Shown: one piece after another, positions 25,393 through 33,682 of the stretch
Position numbering within the stretch: position 1 is the stretch's first letter
Layout of the letters: every line of letters starts with the position of its first letter
Origin: Alitiscatomonas aceti
Lineage (GTDB): Bacteria > Bacillota > Clostridia > Lachnospirales > Lachnospiraceae
Assembly: GCF_025567195.1 (NCBI RefSeq)
Contig: NZ_JAOQJF010000009.1
Coordinates: forward strand, 1-64,000
Length of the DNA stretch: 64,000 nucleotides
Direction: 5' to 3'
The notes under the pieces: model-generated
Seen by the model: the letters and a program-made list of their open reading frames with translations, nothing else
What the model was told of the DNA's origin: nothing
Databases searched by the model: none
Made by a program: the position numbers and the translations under genes

Positions 25393-25479
25393 ATGGAATA
25401 CATTTTGTCTTTTATCGTCACTGTTGTGGCAGGCGTGGTTTGCCACCTCATCTGCAAATGGTTAGACAGTGATAAGTAG
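25393..25479 (+). CDS. Candidate type I toxin 2 (28-residue membrane peptide)
   Basis: A paralogue of the peptide at 23408: MEYILSFIVTVVAGVVC then HLICKWLDSDK, with the same length and the same ICKWLD-type tail. Its -10 is TATAAT (25340-25345) with a poor -35 (TAGAAA, 17 bases away) that is shared with locus 1. CCCCC (25359-25363) can pair with GGGGG (25379-25383) around the ribosome site. A bidirectional terminator and an antisense promoter follow. Confidence 0.8.
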   Translation: MEYILSFIVTVVAGVVCHLICKWLDSDK

Positions 25480-25520
25480 CCGGTAACTAGCCTGTGGTTT
25501 AAGCCGCCACTATTAAACGG

Positions 25521-25596
25521 AATAGAAAATCCCCGGACGCGCATCCGGGGATTTTCGTTTTGCTGTTTCGCAAGGAAACATTTTGTCTTTTTGCCT
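25521..25596 (-). ncRNA. Predicted antitoxin RNA 2
   Basis: The minus-strand promoter at 25603-25631 should give a roughly 75-base RNA ending at the shared terminator. Its 5' part covers 25564-25592, a direct repeat of the toxin start region 25384-25413: both contain TGTTTCG and then ACATTTTGTCTTTT. The RNA should pair with the toxin start codon region. The repeat differs from that of locus 1, so each RNA should act on its own toxin. Confidence 0.72.
25526..25555 (+). terminator. Bidirectional terminator of toxin locus 2
   Basis: Perfect 12-bp stem AAAATCCCCGGA / TCCGGGGATTTT with a CGCGCA loop and T-rich flanks on both strands. Confidence 0.9.
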
Positions 25597-25602
25597 ATCG
25601 GC

Positions 25603-25631
25603 ATTATAGCATATGCCAATCCTGATTGCAA
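25603..25631 (-). promoter_or_regulatory. Promoter of antitoxin RNA 2
   Basis: On the minus strand: TTGCAA (25626-25631), 17-base spacer, TATAAT (25603-25608) with an extended TGC. It is stronger than the facing toxin promoter. Confidence 0.82.
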
Positions 25632-25694
25632 GATACATGGTTTACTTTTTTGTCTCCGGAGCGCTGGCAAGGGGCTTAAGACACGGAAAGGGGC

Positions 25695-25723
25695 TTGACA
25701 GACAGCCTGGATCCGTGGATAAT
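25695..25723 (+). promoter_or_regulatory. Promoter at the prophage-host junction
   Basis: TTGACA (25695-25700), 17-base spacer, GATAAT (25718-25723). It lies 60 bases upstream of the truncated peptidoglycan-binding gene and may express it. Confidence 0.65.
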
Positions 25724-25784
25724 ACGGGTAATATCTCTGGTCATTTCCGACCATTTTTCCACCTATATAATTAAAGAAGGAACT

Positions 25785-26192
25785 ATGTACGCAAAAGCGA
25801 AAAGGTTGACACAGTGGGGATCCTGCGACCTTGGTGAACGCGGGTACAGTCCCATCGAGATCCTGCGGTACTTCTACGGCAGCGATCTGTATATCAATAC
25901 AGCGGAGGCCATTTCCGGGATCCCGGCCTCCTGGCCGGGGGAGGATCTCGTCATAGGCAGCAGCGGAAACAAGGTCCGCCAGATACAGGAGCAGCTGGAT
26001 GCGGTCGCCACCGTCTATTCGGCGGTTCCCAGGATTGCCGCAGATGGGATCTACGGCCCGGCCACAGCCAGGGCGGTGGAGGCGTTCCAGTCGGTCTTCG
26101 GCCTTCCGGTGACGGGAACGGTGGATTTTTCCACCTGGTATAAGATCTCCCATATTTATGTGGGAGTCACACGGATCGCGGAACTGAAGTGA
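25785..26192 (+). pseudogene. Peptidoglycan-binding protein, probable C-terminal remnant
   Basis: From ATG 25785 the frame encodes 135 residues. It begins inside what is normally the middle of a larger clostridial protein: TQWGSCDLGERGYSPIEILRYFYGSDLYINT, then a peptidoglycan-binding type 1 domain (VRQIQEQLDAVATVYSAVPRIAADGIYGPATARAVEAFQ) and the usual end WYKISHIYVGVTRIAE. Full-length relatives have some 200 more residues before this. The missing N-terminus and the adjacent phage DNA suggest integration into this gene. It may still be made from the promoter at 25695. The frame could be extended back to 25695, but the added part does not look like the family. Confidence 0.7.
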
Positions 26193-26301
26193 AGTCGAAA
26201 ATTGTCGTCATGATTCTATTTTCGTCTTACAGCGTCCATACTACAATAAAGGAACAGAACTAAGATGCTGCAAATCTACAAAAGAAATGGAGACAGGCGT
26301 A

Positions 26302-26643
26302 ATGACAAACAGAGAAAATGCTGCCCATAAACTGCTGCGTATTCTTGGCGCCAATGGAGGTTACCTGGGCTTTTATTATACGGCCACTGCCATTGAGATC
26401 GTCATGGACAGCGGAAAGACCATTTATCAGTGCAAGTGGCTGTATAATGAAGTGGCCGAACGTTATCATACAACGCCCTTCTGTGTGGAAAGGAACATAA
26501 GGACTATGGTAGATATGATATGGAATTATGGAAACCGGCAGTTCTTAAAGGAGCTGGTTCCGTATCCATTCAATGCCAAGCCGAAGAACGCCCAGTTCAT
26601 TGACGGTCTGGTGGCCTATATGGCGGAGCATGAAGAAGAATAA
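26302..26643 (+). CDS. Spo0A C-terminal domain-like protein, no receiver domain
   Basis: 113 residues resembling the DNA-binding effector domain of the sporulation regulator Spo0A: NAAHKLLRILGANGGYLGFYY, then KTIYQCKWLYNEVAERYHTTPFCVERNIRTMVDMIWNYGN. The N-terminal receiver domain is absent and upstream sequence does not encode one. GGAG lies 9 bases before the ATG. A TACAAT element at 26242-26247 may be its -10. It could be a small regulator or a competitor of Spo0A; function is not known to me. Confidence 0.75.
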   Translation: MTNRENAAHKLLRILGANGGYLGFYYTATAIEIVMDSGKTIYQCKWLYNEVAERYHTTPFCVERNIRTMVDMIWNYGNRQFLKELVPYPFNAKPKNAQFIDGLVAYMAEHEEE

Positions 26644-26662
26644 GGCCGTTTCCAGTGGAAGG

Positions 26663-26694
26663 CCGGAGTCCCGTACAGGGGACTCCGGTCTTTT
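26663..26694 (+). terminator. Terminator
   Basis: CCGGAGTCCC (26663-26672) pairs perfectly with GGGACTCCGG (26679-26688) and is followed by TCTTTTCC. Confidence 0.9.
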
Positions 26695-26723
26695 CCTTCC
26701 CTGCTGAATCTCCGCGGAAACAC

Positions 26724-26753
26724 TTGCCAAATCCGTTCCCCATGGGTTATAAT
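26724..26753 (+). promoter_or_regulatory. argS promoter
   Basis: TTGCCA (26724-26729), 18-base spacer, TATAAT (26748-26753), 36 bases before the argS ATG. Confidence 0.75.
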
Positions 26754-26789
26754 AAATGAATCTGCCATATAGAACAGAAGGAGAAAGCA

Positions 26790-28556
26790 ATGAAAAAGAT
26801 TCTTGACCGGATCACAGAGGAAATGAAAGGGGCTTTCACCGCCGCAGGCTACGACGCCACCTACGGTAAGGTGACTTTATCCAACCGCCCGGACCTCTGC
26901 GAATATCAGTGTAATGGCGCCATGGCTGCGGCCAAAGCCTATAAAAAGAAACCCATCGACATCGCAAACGGTGTGGTGGAGCATTTAAAGGACAGCAAGA
27001 TCTTTGAGGAGGTTTCCGCGGTTATGCCGGGCTTCATTAACCTGAAGATCGGAAGCAGCTTTCTGGCCGATTATATGAATGGGATGCGGACTGGAGAGAA
27101 GCTGGGAATGGAACCGGCGGAGCATCCGGAGACCGTGATCGTGGACTACGGCGGAGCCAATGTGGCAAAGCCCCTGCACGTGGGCCATCTCCGTGCCGCT
27201 GTCATCGGTGAAGCCATTAAGCGCATGGGCCGTTTTGTGGGCCATAAGGTGATCGGCGACGTTCATCTGGGAGACTGGGGGCTCCAGATGGGTCTGATCA
27301 TTGAGGAATTAAAGGAGCGTCAGCCGGAGCTCTGCTATTTTGACGAAGGCTATACGGGAGAGTATCCCGGGGAGCCGCCCTTTACGATTTCTGAGTTAGA
27401 GGAGATCTATCCGGCAGCAAGTGCAAAATCCAAGGTGGATGAGGCGTTTAAGGAGAGGGCCCAGGAGGCCACCTTTAAGCTCCAGAGCGGTTATGCGCCC
27501 TACCGTGCCATCTGGAACCATATCATGAGCGTATCCTTAAAGGATCTAAAGAAAAATTACTCCAATCTGAACGTGGAGTTTGACTTATGGAAGGGTGAAA
27601 GCGATGCCCAGCCCTATATCCCTGCGATGATCGATGATCTTGTGGAAAAGGGCCTGGCCTATGAGAGCCAGGGAGCCCTGGTGGTGGATATTGCAGAGGA
27701 GACAGATACCAAGGAGCTGCCGCCCTGCATCATCCGGAAATCCGACGGGGCTGCTCTTTATGCCACCTCCGATCTGGCCACCATTGTGGAGAGGGAGCAG
27801 GATTTCCATCCGGACCACTATATTTATGTGGTGGACAAGCGTCAGGACCTTCATTTCACCCAGGTATTCCGGGTGGCAAAGAAGGCCGGGATCGTGGCGC
27901 CGGAGCGGAAAATGGATTTCGTAGGCTTCGGGACCATGAACGGCAAAGACGGAAAGCCCTTTAAGACCAGAGAGGGCGGAGTTATGCGGCTGGAAAACCT
28001 GATCGCCGATATCAGCGAAGCCGCCTACAACCGGATCATGGAAAACCGGACCATCTCTCCGGAGGAAGCCAGGGAGACCGCAAAGATCGTGGGACTGGCC
28101 GCATTAAAATACGGCGACCTTTCCAACCAGGCCACCAAGGATTATGTGTTCGATATCGAGCGGTTCACGTCCTTTGAAGGAAATACGGGGCCATATATCC
28201 TCTATACCATTGCCCGTATCAATTCGATCCTGAAAAAATATGAGGCAGTCTGCGGGACTCCGAAAGATCCGGTGATCCTGCCGCCGGAGGCAGAGCCGGA
28301 GAAGACCCTGATGCTGGCTTTATCCAGATTCAGCGAGGTAATGGAGGCAGGCTTTGAAGAGCTGGCTCCCCATAAGATCTGTGCGTATATTTATGAGCTT
28401 TCCAACGCTTTAAACCACTTCTACCATGAAACGAAGATCATTGCAGAAGAGGATAAAGAGAAGCAGGCGGGATATATCGGCCTGGTAACGCTCACCAGGA
28501 GCGTGCTCACCACCTGCATCGGTCTTCTGGGCTTTGAAGCACCGGAGCGGATGTAG
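26790..28556 (+). CDS. argS: Arginyl-tRNA synthetase
   Basis: 588 residues, a class I synthetase that charges tRNA-Arg. The N-terminal Add-1 domain (residues 1-100) is followed by the HIGH motif as HVGH in ANVAKPLHVGHLRAAVIGE. The KMSKS position reads TREGG in KDGKPFKTREGG, as is common in ArgRS. The C-terminal anticodon-binding domain ends with CIYELSNALNHFYHETKI. Length is normal. AGAAGGAG precedes the ATG. A SNF2 helicase gene follows after 44 bases without a terminator. Confidence 0.97.
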   Translation: MKKILDRITEEMKGAFTAAGYDATYGKVTLSNRPDLCEYQCNGAMAAAKAYKKKPIDIANGVVEHLKDSKIFEEVSAVMPGFINLKIGSSFLADYMNGMRTGEKLGMEPAEHPETVIVDYGGANVAKPLHVGHLRAAVIGEAIKRMGRFVGHKVIGDVHLGDWGLQMGLIIEELKERQPELCYFDEGYTGEYPGEPPFTISELEEIYPAASAKSKVDEAFKERAQEATFKLQSGYAPYRAIWNHIMSVSLKDLKKNYSNLNVEFDLWKGESDAQPYIPAMIDDLVEKGLAYESQGALVVDIAEETDTKELPPCIIRKSDGAALYATSDLATIVEREQDFHPDHYIYVVDKRQDLHFTQVFRVAKKAGIVAPERKMDFVGFGTMNGKDGKPFKTREGGVMRLENLIADISEAAYNRIMENRTISPEEARETAKIVGLAALKYGDLSNQATKDYVFDIERFTSFEGNTGPYILYTIARINSILKKYEAVCGTPKDPVILPPEAEPEKTLMLALSRFSEVMEAGFEELAPHKICAYIYELSNALNHFYHETKIIAEEDKEKQAGYIGLVTLTRSVLTTCIGLLGFEAPERM

Positions 28557-28600
28557 GATCCTGCAGGACCAGAGGACTGGAAACAGGACAGGGAGGCATC

Positions 28601-31600
28601 ATGGAGGTAACCGGACTTTCCGCAGATACCTTCTGGAAAGGTGAAACGGAGATCAGAGGAGAAGTGACCGACGGTACGGAACGGTACAGAGTCCGTATTC
28701 TGCGCAAGGGTAGTCAGATTTTTGACTACTCTTGTTCTCGTGTGGATAAAAATGGGAAGCGGACCGGGTACTGCTCGCTGGGCTGCCATGGAGAAGGAGG
28801 AAACACAGTCCTCTGCCCCCATGGAGAGGCTGTATATGGAGCGTATATAAGAAAGGAAGGGACGGAGGGCCTGAAACCGGTATCCACGTCCCAGAAGGTC
28901 CGCTTCATGGTACGGGAGTATACCAACCGGGAGGTGGGCCGGATCATGGGAGACGGAGAAGAGGGGCGGATGAAGCTGATCCCCCTGGTCTCTTTTTCCA
29001 GGGACCAGATCCGGGTCCGCTTCCAGATCTGCCGGGAAAAGTCCTTCCCGGTAAAGGATCTGGTGACCTTTTCCCAGGCTGTGGAGTTTGAACGGTTCCT
29101 GGAGTACGGGAAAGGAAGATCCTTTCACCACAGTCTGACAGCCTTTGAGGAGGAGTGCCGCCCCCTGGTGCTTCTGGTCCTGGAGCTGGTGGGCGCATAC
29201 AGGGAGTCCTATGCCCAGTTTAAGCGGGGAGCTCTGGAGACAGAGCCGGTCCTTAAGGAGCTGGTCCTGGGAAAGTCTGCCCGGGAGCGTTTTTTCGGGA
29301 TCCTGGAAGGCAGGAGCCTGGAATGTGAGGATCCCCGCCGCCAGAAGCGAGACCTGACGGTAAAAAAGGAAAATCCGAAGATCTGCTTCCGGGTGGAGAA
29401 AACTGGAAAGGACGGGGTAAAGCTCACAGTTCCGGAAGAGATCATGGCGTTTTCTGGCGAAAAGCATCTGCTTGTGGCGGACTGGGGATCGGTCTGCATC
29501 TGCGACCAGGAATATACGGACGCTCTGACGGTTCTGATGGAATATACGGTCATGGGACAGGATGCGGAGAGGGAGATCCTCATCAATGACCGGGATATGC
29601 CGTTGTTTTATGAGCGCGTCTTAAAAAAGCTGGATATGCTGAAGCTTCTGGAGGTCCGGGACCTGGATCTGGAAAGCTTCCGGCCAAAGGAACTTAAGTG
29701 CTCCTTTTATTTCGACAGTCCGGGCTCCCGGGAAGTGACTCTGAGACCGGAGCTGTCCTACGGGGATTTTTCCTTTCACCCTCTGGAGGACGAAAATGTG
29801 CCTAGGGAGATCTGCCGGGATGTTCCGGGAGAATTCCGGGTGAGCCAGGTCATTACCCGGTATTTTAAATATACGGAGGATGGAACCAGGAATCTGGTGA
29901 TCCGGAATGACGATGAAGCGGTCTACCGCCTTATTTCCGGGGGAATGGGCCAGTTCATGGAGCTGGGAGAGATCTTCCTTTCGGAGTCCTTTAAGAAATT
30001 CCGGGTCCTGCCGCCGGCAGACGTATCCGTAAGGGTAAAGGCAGAGGACCGGTGGCTGGATCTGGAGGTGGAGACCGATGGGATCTCCAGGGAGGAATTA
30101 AGTGCCATCCTGGCAGAGTATGACGCCGGGAAGAAGTTTTACCGGATGAAAAACGGAGATTTCCTGGCTCTGGGAGACGACGGCCTTCTGACGGTATCCA
30201 GGCTGGCCAGAAGCCTGGGAGTGGAAAAGGAGCTGGCAGGACCGGCGCCGATCCGCCTTCCCATGTACCGCGCCATGTTCCTGGATGGAATGCTTAAGGA
30301 GGACCGGAGCGTGAGCTTTTACCGGGACCAGCTTTTTAAGGCAGTGGTCCGGGGCATGAAGGACGTGGAGGACAGTGAATTTGAGATACCGGAGCCGTTT
30401 GCCGCTGTGCTGAGGGGCTACCAGAAAACGGGGTACCGGTGGCTGAAGAGCCTGGACGCTTACGGCTTCGGCGGGATCCTGGCTGACGAAATGGGGCTGG
30501 GAAAGACGATCCAGATCATTGCCCTGCTCCTGGATGAAAAAAGACAGGGCGGCGGAAGGACCCTGATCGTATGTCCTGCCTCCCTGGTCTATAACTGGGA
30601 AAATGAGATCGCCCGGTTTGCGCCGGAGCTTTCTGTGGCCGCCGCAGCCGGAAGCCAGGGAGAGAGGGAGCAGCTTTTTGAACGGCTTTCGGCGGAAAAG
30701 GATGGGGGAACGGACGTTGTCATTACCTCCTACGATCTGCTGAAGCGGGACCTGGCCTTTTACCGGTCCATGGATTTCCGTTACCAGATCATCGACGAGG
30801 CCCAGTACATCAAAAATGCGGCGACCCAGGCGTCCAGGGCCGTAAAATCCGTCAGCGCCAGGACCAGGTTTGCCCTGACGGGAACTCCCATGGAAAACCA
30901 TCTGGGAGAGCTGTGGAGCATCTTTGATTTTCTCATGCCCGGCTTTCTGTTCACATATCAGAAGTTTAAAAAGACCTTTGAGACCCCCATTGTGCGGGAC
31001 GGGAGCCGTGAGGCCCTGGAACGGCTTCACCGGATGATCGGCCCGTTCCTGCTCAGAAGGCTGAAAAGGGATGTGCTGAAGGAGCTTCCATCCAAAATGG
31101 AAACAGTGCTCTATTCCCGGATGGAGGGAGAGCAGAAGCGGATCTATACGGCCAGTGCAGCCGCATTAAAGGAGCGGCTGCTGGCCGGGGAACTGGAGAC
31201 AGGGGAGGACAGGATGCAGATCCTGGCGGAGCTTCTGCGCCTAAGACAGATTTGCTGCGATCCGTCCCTGTGCTTTCCGCGGTATAAGGGCGGATCGGCC
31301 AAGCTGGAAACGTGCATGGAGCTTCTGGAAAACGGGACCAGGGCTGGTCATAAGATCCTTTTATTTTCCCAGTTCACGTCCATGCTGGATGTGATCGCCG
31401 GGAGGCTTTCAAAGGAAAAGATCCGCTTCTACATGCTGACCGGGGCCACGCCAAAGGGCCGGCGGATGCAGATGGTATCGGACTTCCACAAGGATGATGT
31501 GATGGTGTTCCTGATCTCCTTAAAAGCCGGAGGAACGGGCCTTAACCTGACGGCGGCGGATGTGGTGATCCACTATGATCCATGGTGGAACGCGGCGGCC

Positions 31601-31807
31601 CAGGACCAGGCCACGGACCGGGCCCACCGCATGGGACAGGAAAACCAGGTGACCGTATTCCGGCTGGTCACCAGCCACACAGTGGAGGAAAATATCCTGA
31701 AGCTGCAGGAAAGAAAAAGGGATCTGGCGGACTCGGTGGTCACTGAGGGGACCGGAAGCTTCGCCGGACTCACCAGAGAGGACCTGCTGGCCATGCTTGA
31801 CACATGA
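28601..31807 (+). CDS. SNF2-family helicase with SWIM-like N-terminus
   Basis: 1068 residues. The N-terminus has a cysteine/histidine cluster (SRVDKNGKRTGYCSLGCHGE, then VLCPHGEAVYGAY) like a SWIM zinc finger. A long bacterial SNF2-associated domain follows. The Swi2/Snf2 ATPase starts about residue 600: Walker A GGILADEMGLGKTIQI, DEAQ box YQIIDEAQYI and motif III RFALTGTPMENHLGELWS. Motif VI is DQATDRAHRMGQ, so both RecA lobes look complete. The protein probably remodels or translocates on DNA. Proteins of this form are common single genes in clostridia. Confidence 0.93.
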   Translation: MEVTGLSADTFWKGETEIRGEVTDGTERYRVRILRKGSQIFDYSCSRVDKNGKRTGYCSLGCHGEGGNTVLCPHGEAVYGAYIRKEGTEGLKPVSTSQKVRFMVREYTNREVGRIMGDGEEGRMKLIPLVSFSRDQIRVRFQICREKSFPVKDLVTFSQAVEFERFLEYGKGRSFHHSLTAFEEECRPLVLLVLELVGAYRESYAQFKRGALETEPVLKELVLGKSARERFFGILEGRSLECEDPRRQKRDLTVKKENPKICFRVEKTGKDGVKLTVPEEIMAFSGEKHLLVADWGSVCICDQEYTDALTVLMEYTVMGQDAEREILINDRDMPLFYERVLKKLDMLKLLEVRDLDLESFRPKELKCSFYFDSPGSREVTLRPELSYGDFSFHPLEDENVPREICRDVPGEFRVSQVITRYFKYTEDGTRNLVIRNDDEAVYRLISGGMGQFMELGEIFLSESFKKFRVLPPADVSVRVKAEDRWLDLEVETDGISREELSAILAEYDAGKKFYRMKNGDFLALGDDGLLTVSRLARSLGVEKELAGPAPIRLPMYRAMFLDGMLKEDRSVSFYRDQLFKAVVRGMKDVEDSEFEIPEPFAAVLRGYQKTGYRWLKSLDAYGFGGILADEMGLGKTIQIIALLLDEKRQGGGRTLIVCPASLVYNWENEIARFAPELSVAAAAGSQGEREQLFERLSAEKDGGTDVVITSYDLLKRDLAFYRSMDFRYQIIDEAQYIKNAATQASRAVKSVSARTRFALTGTPMENHLGELWSIFDFLMPGFLFTYQKFKKTFETPIVRDGSREALERLHRMIGPFLLRRLKRDVLKELPSKMETVLYSRMEGEQKRIYTASAAALKERLLAGELETGEDRMQILAELLRLRQICCDPSLCFPRYKGGSAKLETCMELLENGTRAGHKILLFSQFTSMLDVIAGRLSKEKIRFYMLTGATPKGRRMQMVSDFHKDDVMVFLISLKAGGTGLNLTAADVVIHYDPWWNAAAQDQATDRAHRMGQENQVTVFRLVTSHTVEENILKLQERKRDLADSVVTEGTGSFAGLTREDLLAMLDT

Positions 31808-31819
31808 TTGCGTGAAAAT

Positions 31820-31845
31820 CGTCAGAAAATATTAAGATTCTGACG
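31820..31845 (+). repeat. Dyad upstream of the carboxypeptidase gene
   Basis: CGTCAGAA and TTCTGACG form a perfect 8-bp dyad with a 10-base centre. A TATACT -10 follows at 31858-31863. No T-run follows, so it is either an operator or a poor terminator of the helicase gene. Confidence 0.5.
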
Positions 31846-31900
31846 GCGGGAGCATGGTATACTTGAGAGTACGAAAATCTACAATGCAGGGAGACAGACA

Positions 31901-33385
31901 ATGTTTAAGAGAACACGGATCTTGAGCCTGGGACTGGCCATGGCCCTTTGTATGGCCCAGACGGCCCAGGCAGAAATACTGATCACACCACTGGATGTCA
32001 GCAATCCGGCAGGCCAGGGAGTCCAGATCGTGCCGGAGAGCCAGGGCGGGGCGGGGACCCAGGCCCAGAACCAGCCCGGGCCCCAGGAGAAGCCGGGAGC
32101 CGGGCAGTCCCCCCAGGCGGGGAACCAGAGCATCCAGTCCGGCTCCACAGGTCCCCAGGCGGGAGATCTGAGCACCCAGTCCGGCCCTACGGGCTCCCAG
32201 ACAGGGACTGTGACCGCTCCGGCCTCCGGGATCCTGGAATACAGAACAAATGCACCGGTAAACGGAACGGCCGGAGCCGTCCAGGACATGGAGCTTTCCA
32301 TGCCGGCAGTGTCGGCTGAGGCGGCCATTCTTTTTGATGCCACCCATAATACAGTGCTGTTCGAAAAAAATGCAGATGAAAAGCTGTACCCGGCCAGCAT
32401 CACAAAGCTGATGACGGCTCTTCTGGTGCTGGAAAAGGCAGATCTGAACGATACGGTGGTATTTTCTAAAACCGCAGTGACGAACCTGGAATCCGGGGCA
32501 GTGACCTTAAAGCTCCAGGAAGGGGACCGGGTATCAGTCCGGGACTGTTTATACGGTCTTCTGCTGAAATCGGCCAATGAGGTAGCCAATGGGCTGGCAG
32601 AGCATGTGGGAGGAAGTATCCAGGGATTTGCAGACCTGATGAACCAGAGGGCAGCAGAGCTGGGGTGTACGGGGACCCATTTCACCAATCCCAGCGGCCT
32701 CAATGACCCGGACCACTATACTACGGCCAGGGACATGGCGAAGATCGCCGGGGCCGCCTTTAAAAATGAGACGCTCCAAAAGATCAGCTCCTCCTTAAGC
32801 TATGAGTTCCCGGCTACAAAGGCGGCAGCCGCCAGGACCATTACGCCGGGCCACAAAATGCTCTATCCCAGTGATTCCAGATATTACGAGGGGATGGTGG
32901 GCGGAAAGACCGGGTATACTTCCCTCGCGGGGAATACCCTGGTAACGTGTACAGAAAAGGATGGAGTCCGGCTGATCGCTGTGGTATTAAAGGCCAGAAG
33001 CACCCATTACGGGGATACGAAGGCCATGCTGGATTATGGCTATAAAAAGCTCCAGGCATTCGGCAGCGGCCCGTACCATCAGTGGGTGCAGAACGGAGAC
33101 GGCTGGTATTTCCGCACGGCTGACGGACAGCTCCTTAAGGGGTGCCGGGCGGTCATCGACGGAGTGGAATATGGCTTTGACGATGCTGGAAAAATGCAGA
33201 AGGGCTGGCAGAAGTACGGAGAGGACTGGTATTATTTCCGTTCAGACGGCTCTATGGTAAAGAATGACTGGAGACAGGACGGAGACAAGTGGTTCTACCT
33301 GGGAAGCGGAGGAGCCATGGTCCGGAACGCCTGGATCGATCAGACGTATTATGTCGGGGCAGACGGTGTCTGGGTCCGGCAGTAG
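31901..33385 (+). CDS. D-alanyl-D-alanine carboxypeptidase with wall-binding repeats
   Basis: 494 residues, exported (signal peptide MFKRTRILSLGLAMALCMAQ then ..AQA). A disordered, Gln/Gly/Pro-rich linker with short repeats (GAGTQAQNQPGPQEK, STQSGPTGSQTGT) covers residues 28-130. The S11 peptidase domain has SxxK as SITK (about 166-169), SxN as SAN and KTG in MVGGKTGYT. Residues 385-494 are aromatic choline-binding-type repeats (GWYFRTADGQLLKG, DWYYFRSDGSMVKNDW, KWFYLGSGGAMVRNAW). It should trim the terminal D-Ala of peptidoglycan stems while bound to the wall. Confidence 0.95.
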   Translation: MFKRTRILSLGLAMALCMAQTAQAEILITPLDVSNPAGQGVQIVPESQGGAGTQAQNQPGPQEKPGAGQSPQAGNQSIQSGSTGPQAGDLSTQSGPTGSQTGTVTAPASGILEYRTNAPVNGTAGAVQDMELSMPAVSAEAAILFDATHNTVLFEKNADEKLYPASITKLMTALLVLEKADLNDTVVFSKTAVTNLESGAVTLKLQEGDRVSVRDCLYGLLLKSANEVANGLAEHVGGSIQGFADLMNQRAAELGCTGTHFTNPSGLNDPDHYTTARDMAKIAGAAFKNETLQKISSSLSYEFPATKAAAARTITPGHKMLYPSDSRYYEGMVGGKTGYTSLAGNTLVTCTEKDGVRLIAVVLKARSTHYGDTKAMLDYGYKKLQAFGSGPYHQWVQNGDGWYFRTADGQLLKGCRAVIDGVEYGFDDAGKMQKGWQKYGEDWYYFRSDGSMVKNDWRQDGDKWFYLGSGGAMVRNAWIDQTYYVGADGVWVRQ

Positions 33386-33413
33386 GTTAAATTTTGGAAA
33401 GGAACAGAAAAAT

Positions 33414-33677
33414 ATGAAAAATCCGATCAGAGTCACAGAGGCAGAATATGAGAACAGAAAAACAGGAGAAAAAGCCACTGGCTGTACCGTTCTGATCCAC
33501 GGTGAGATCAAGGCAGTGCTGGACCAGCTGATGAAGGAAAATCCGGAGATCAAATCCTATGGACAGGCCCTGGCAGGAATCGTTGATCTTGGCGTCAGCG
33601 TACTGGAGAGCCAGGCCCAGGCAGTCCAGGCCCGGGCGGCAGAGGCCCAGGAGAACGCCTCTGACCATAAGGAATAA
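33414..33677 (+). CDS. Hypothetical cytoplasmic protein
   Basis: 87 residues from ATG 33414 (GGAAAGGAAC before it). It is polar and helical, with KATGCTVLIHGEIKAVLDQL, ENPEIKSYGQALAGIVDLG and an Ala/Gln-rich end. The same frame can be read back to 33264, but that part overlaps the carboxypeptidase gene and has no ribosome site. No family is recognised. It sits 5 bases before the next gene, so co-transcription is likely. Confidence 0.7.
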   Translation: MKNPIRVTEAEYENRKTGEKATGCTVLIHGEIKAVLDQLMKENPEIKSYGQALAGIVDLGVSVLESQAQAVQARAAEAQENASDHKE

Positions 33678-33682
33678 GAGAC

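Larger units (their letters stand above)
1..25690 (+). mobile_element. Prophage, late half, P2-like contractile tail with lambda-like packaging genes
   Basis: An uninterrupted plus-strand run of virion genes covers packaging, head, neck, sheathed tail, baseplate, fibres and lysis. The gene order is standard for a temperate myovirus, and adjacent genes mostly overlap by ATGA or lie a few bases apart. The left end is outside the window, since no integrase, repressor or replication gene is seen. The right end is placed by inference between the second toxin-antitoxin locus and a truncated host peptidoglycan-binding gene starting at 25785. No attachment repeat can be confirmed without the other end. 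All structural genes look intact, so the prophage may be functional. Confidence 0.93.
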
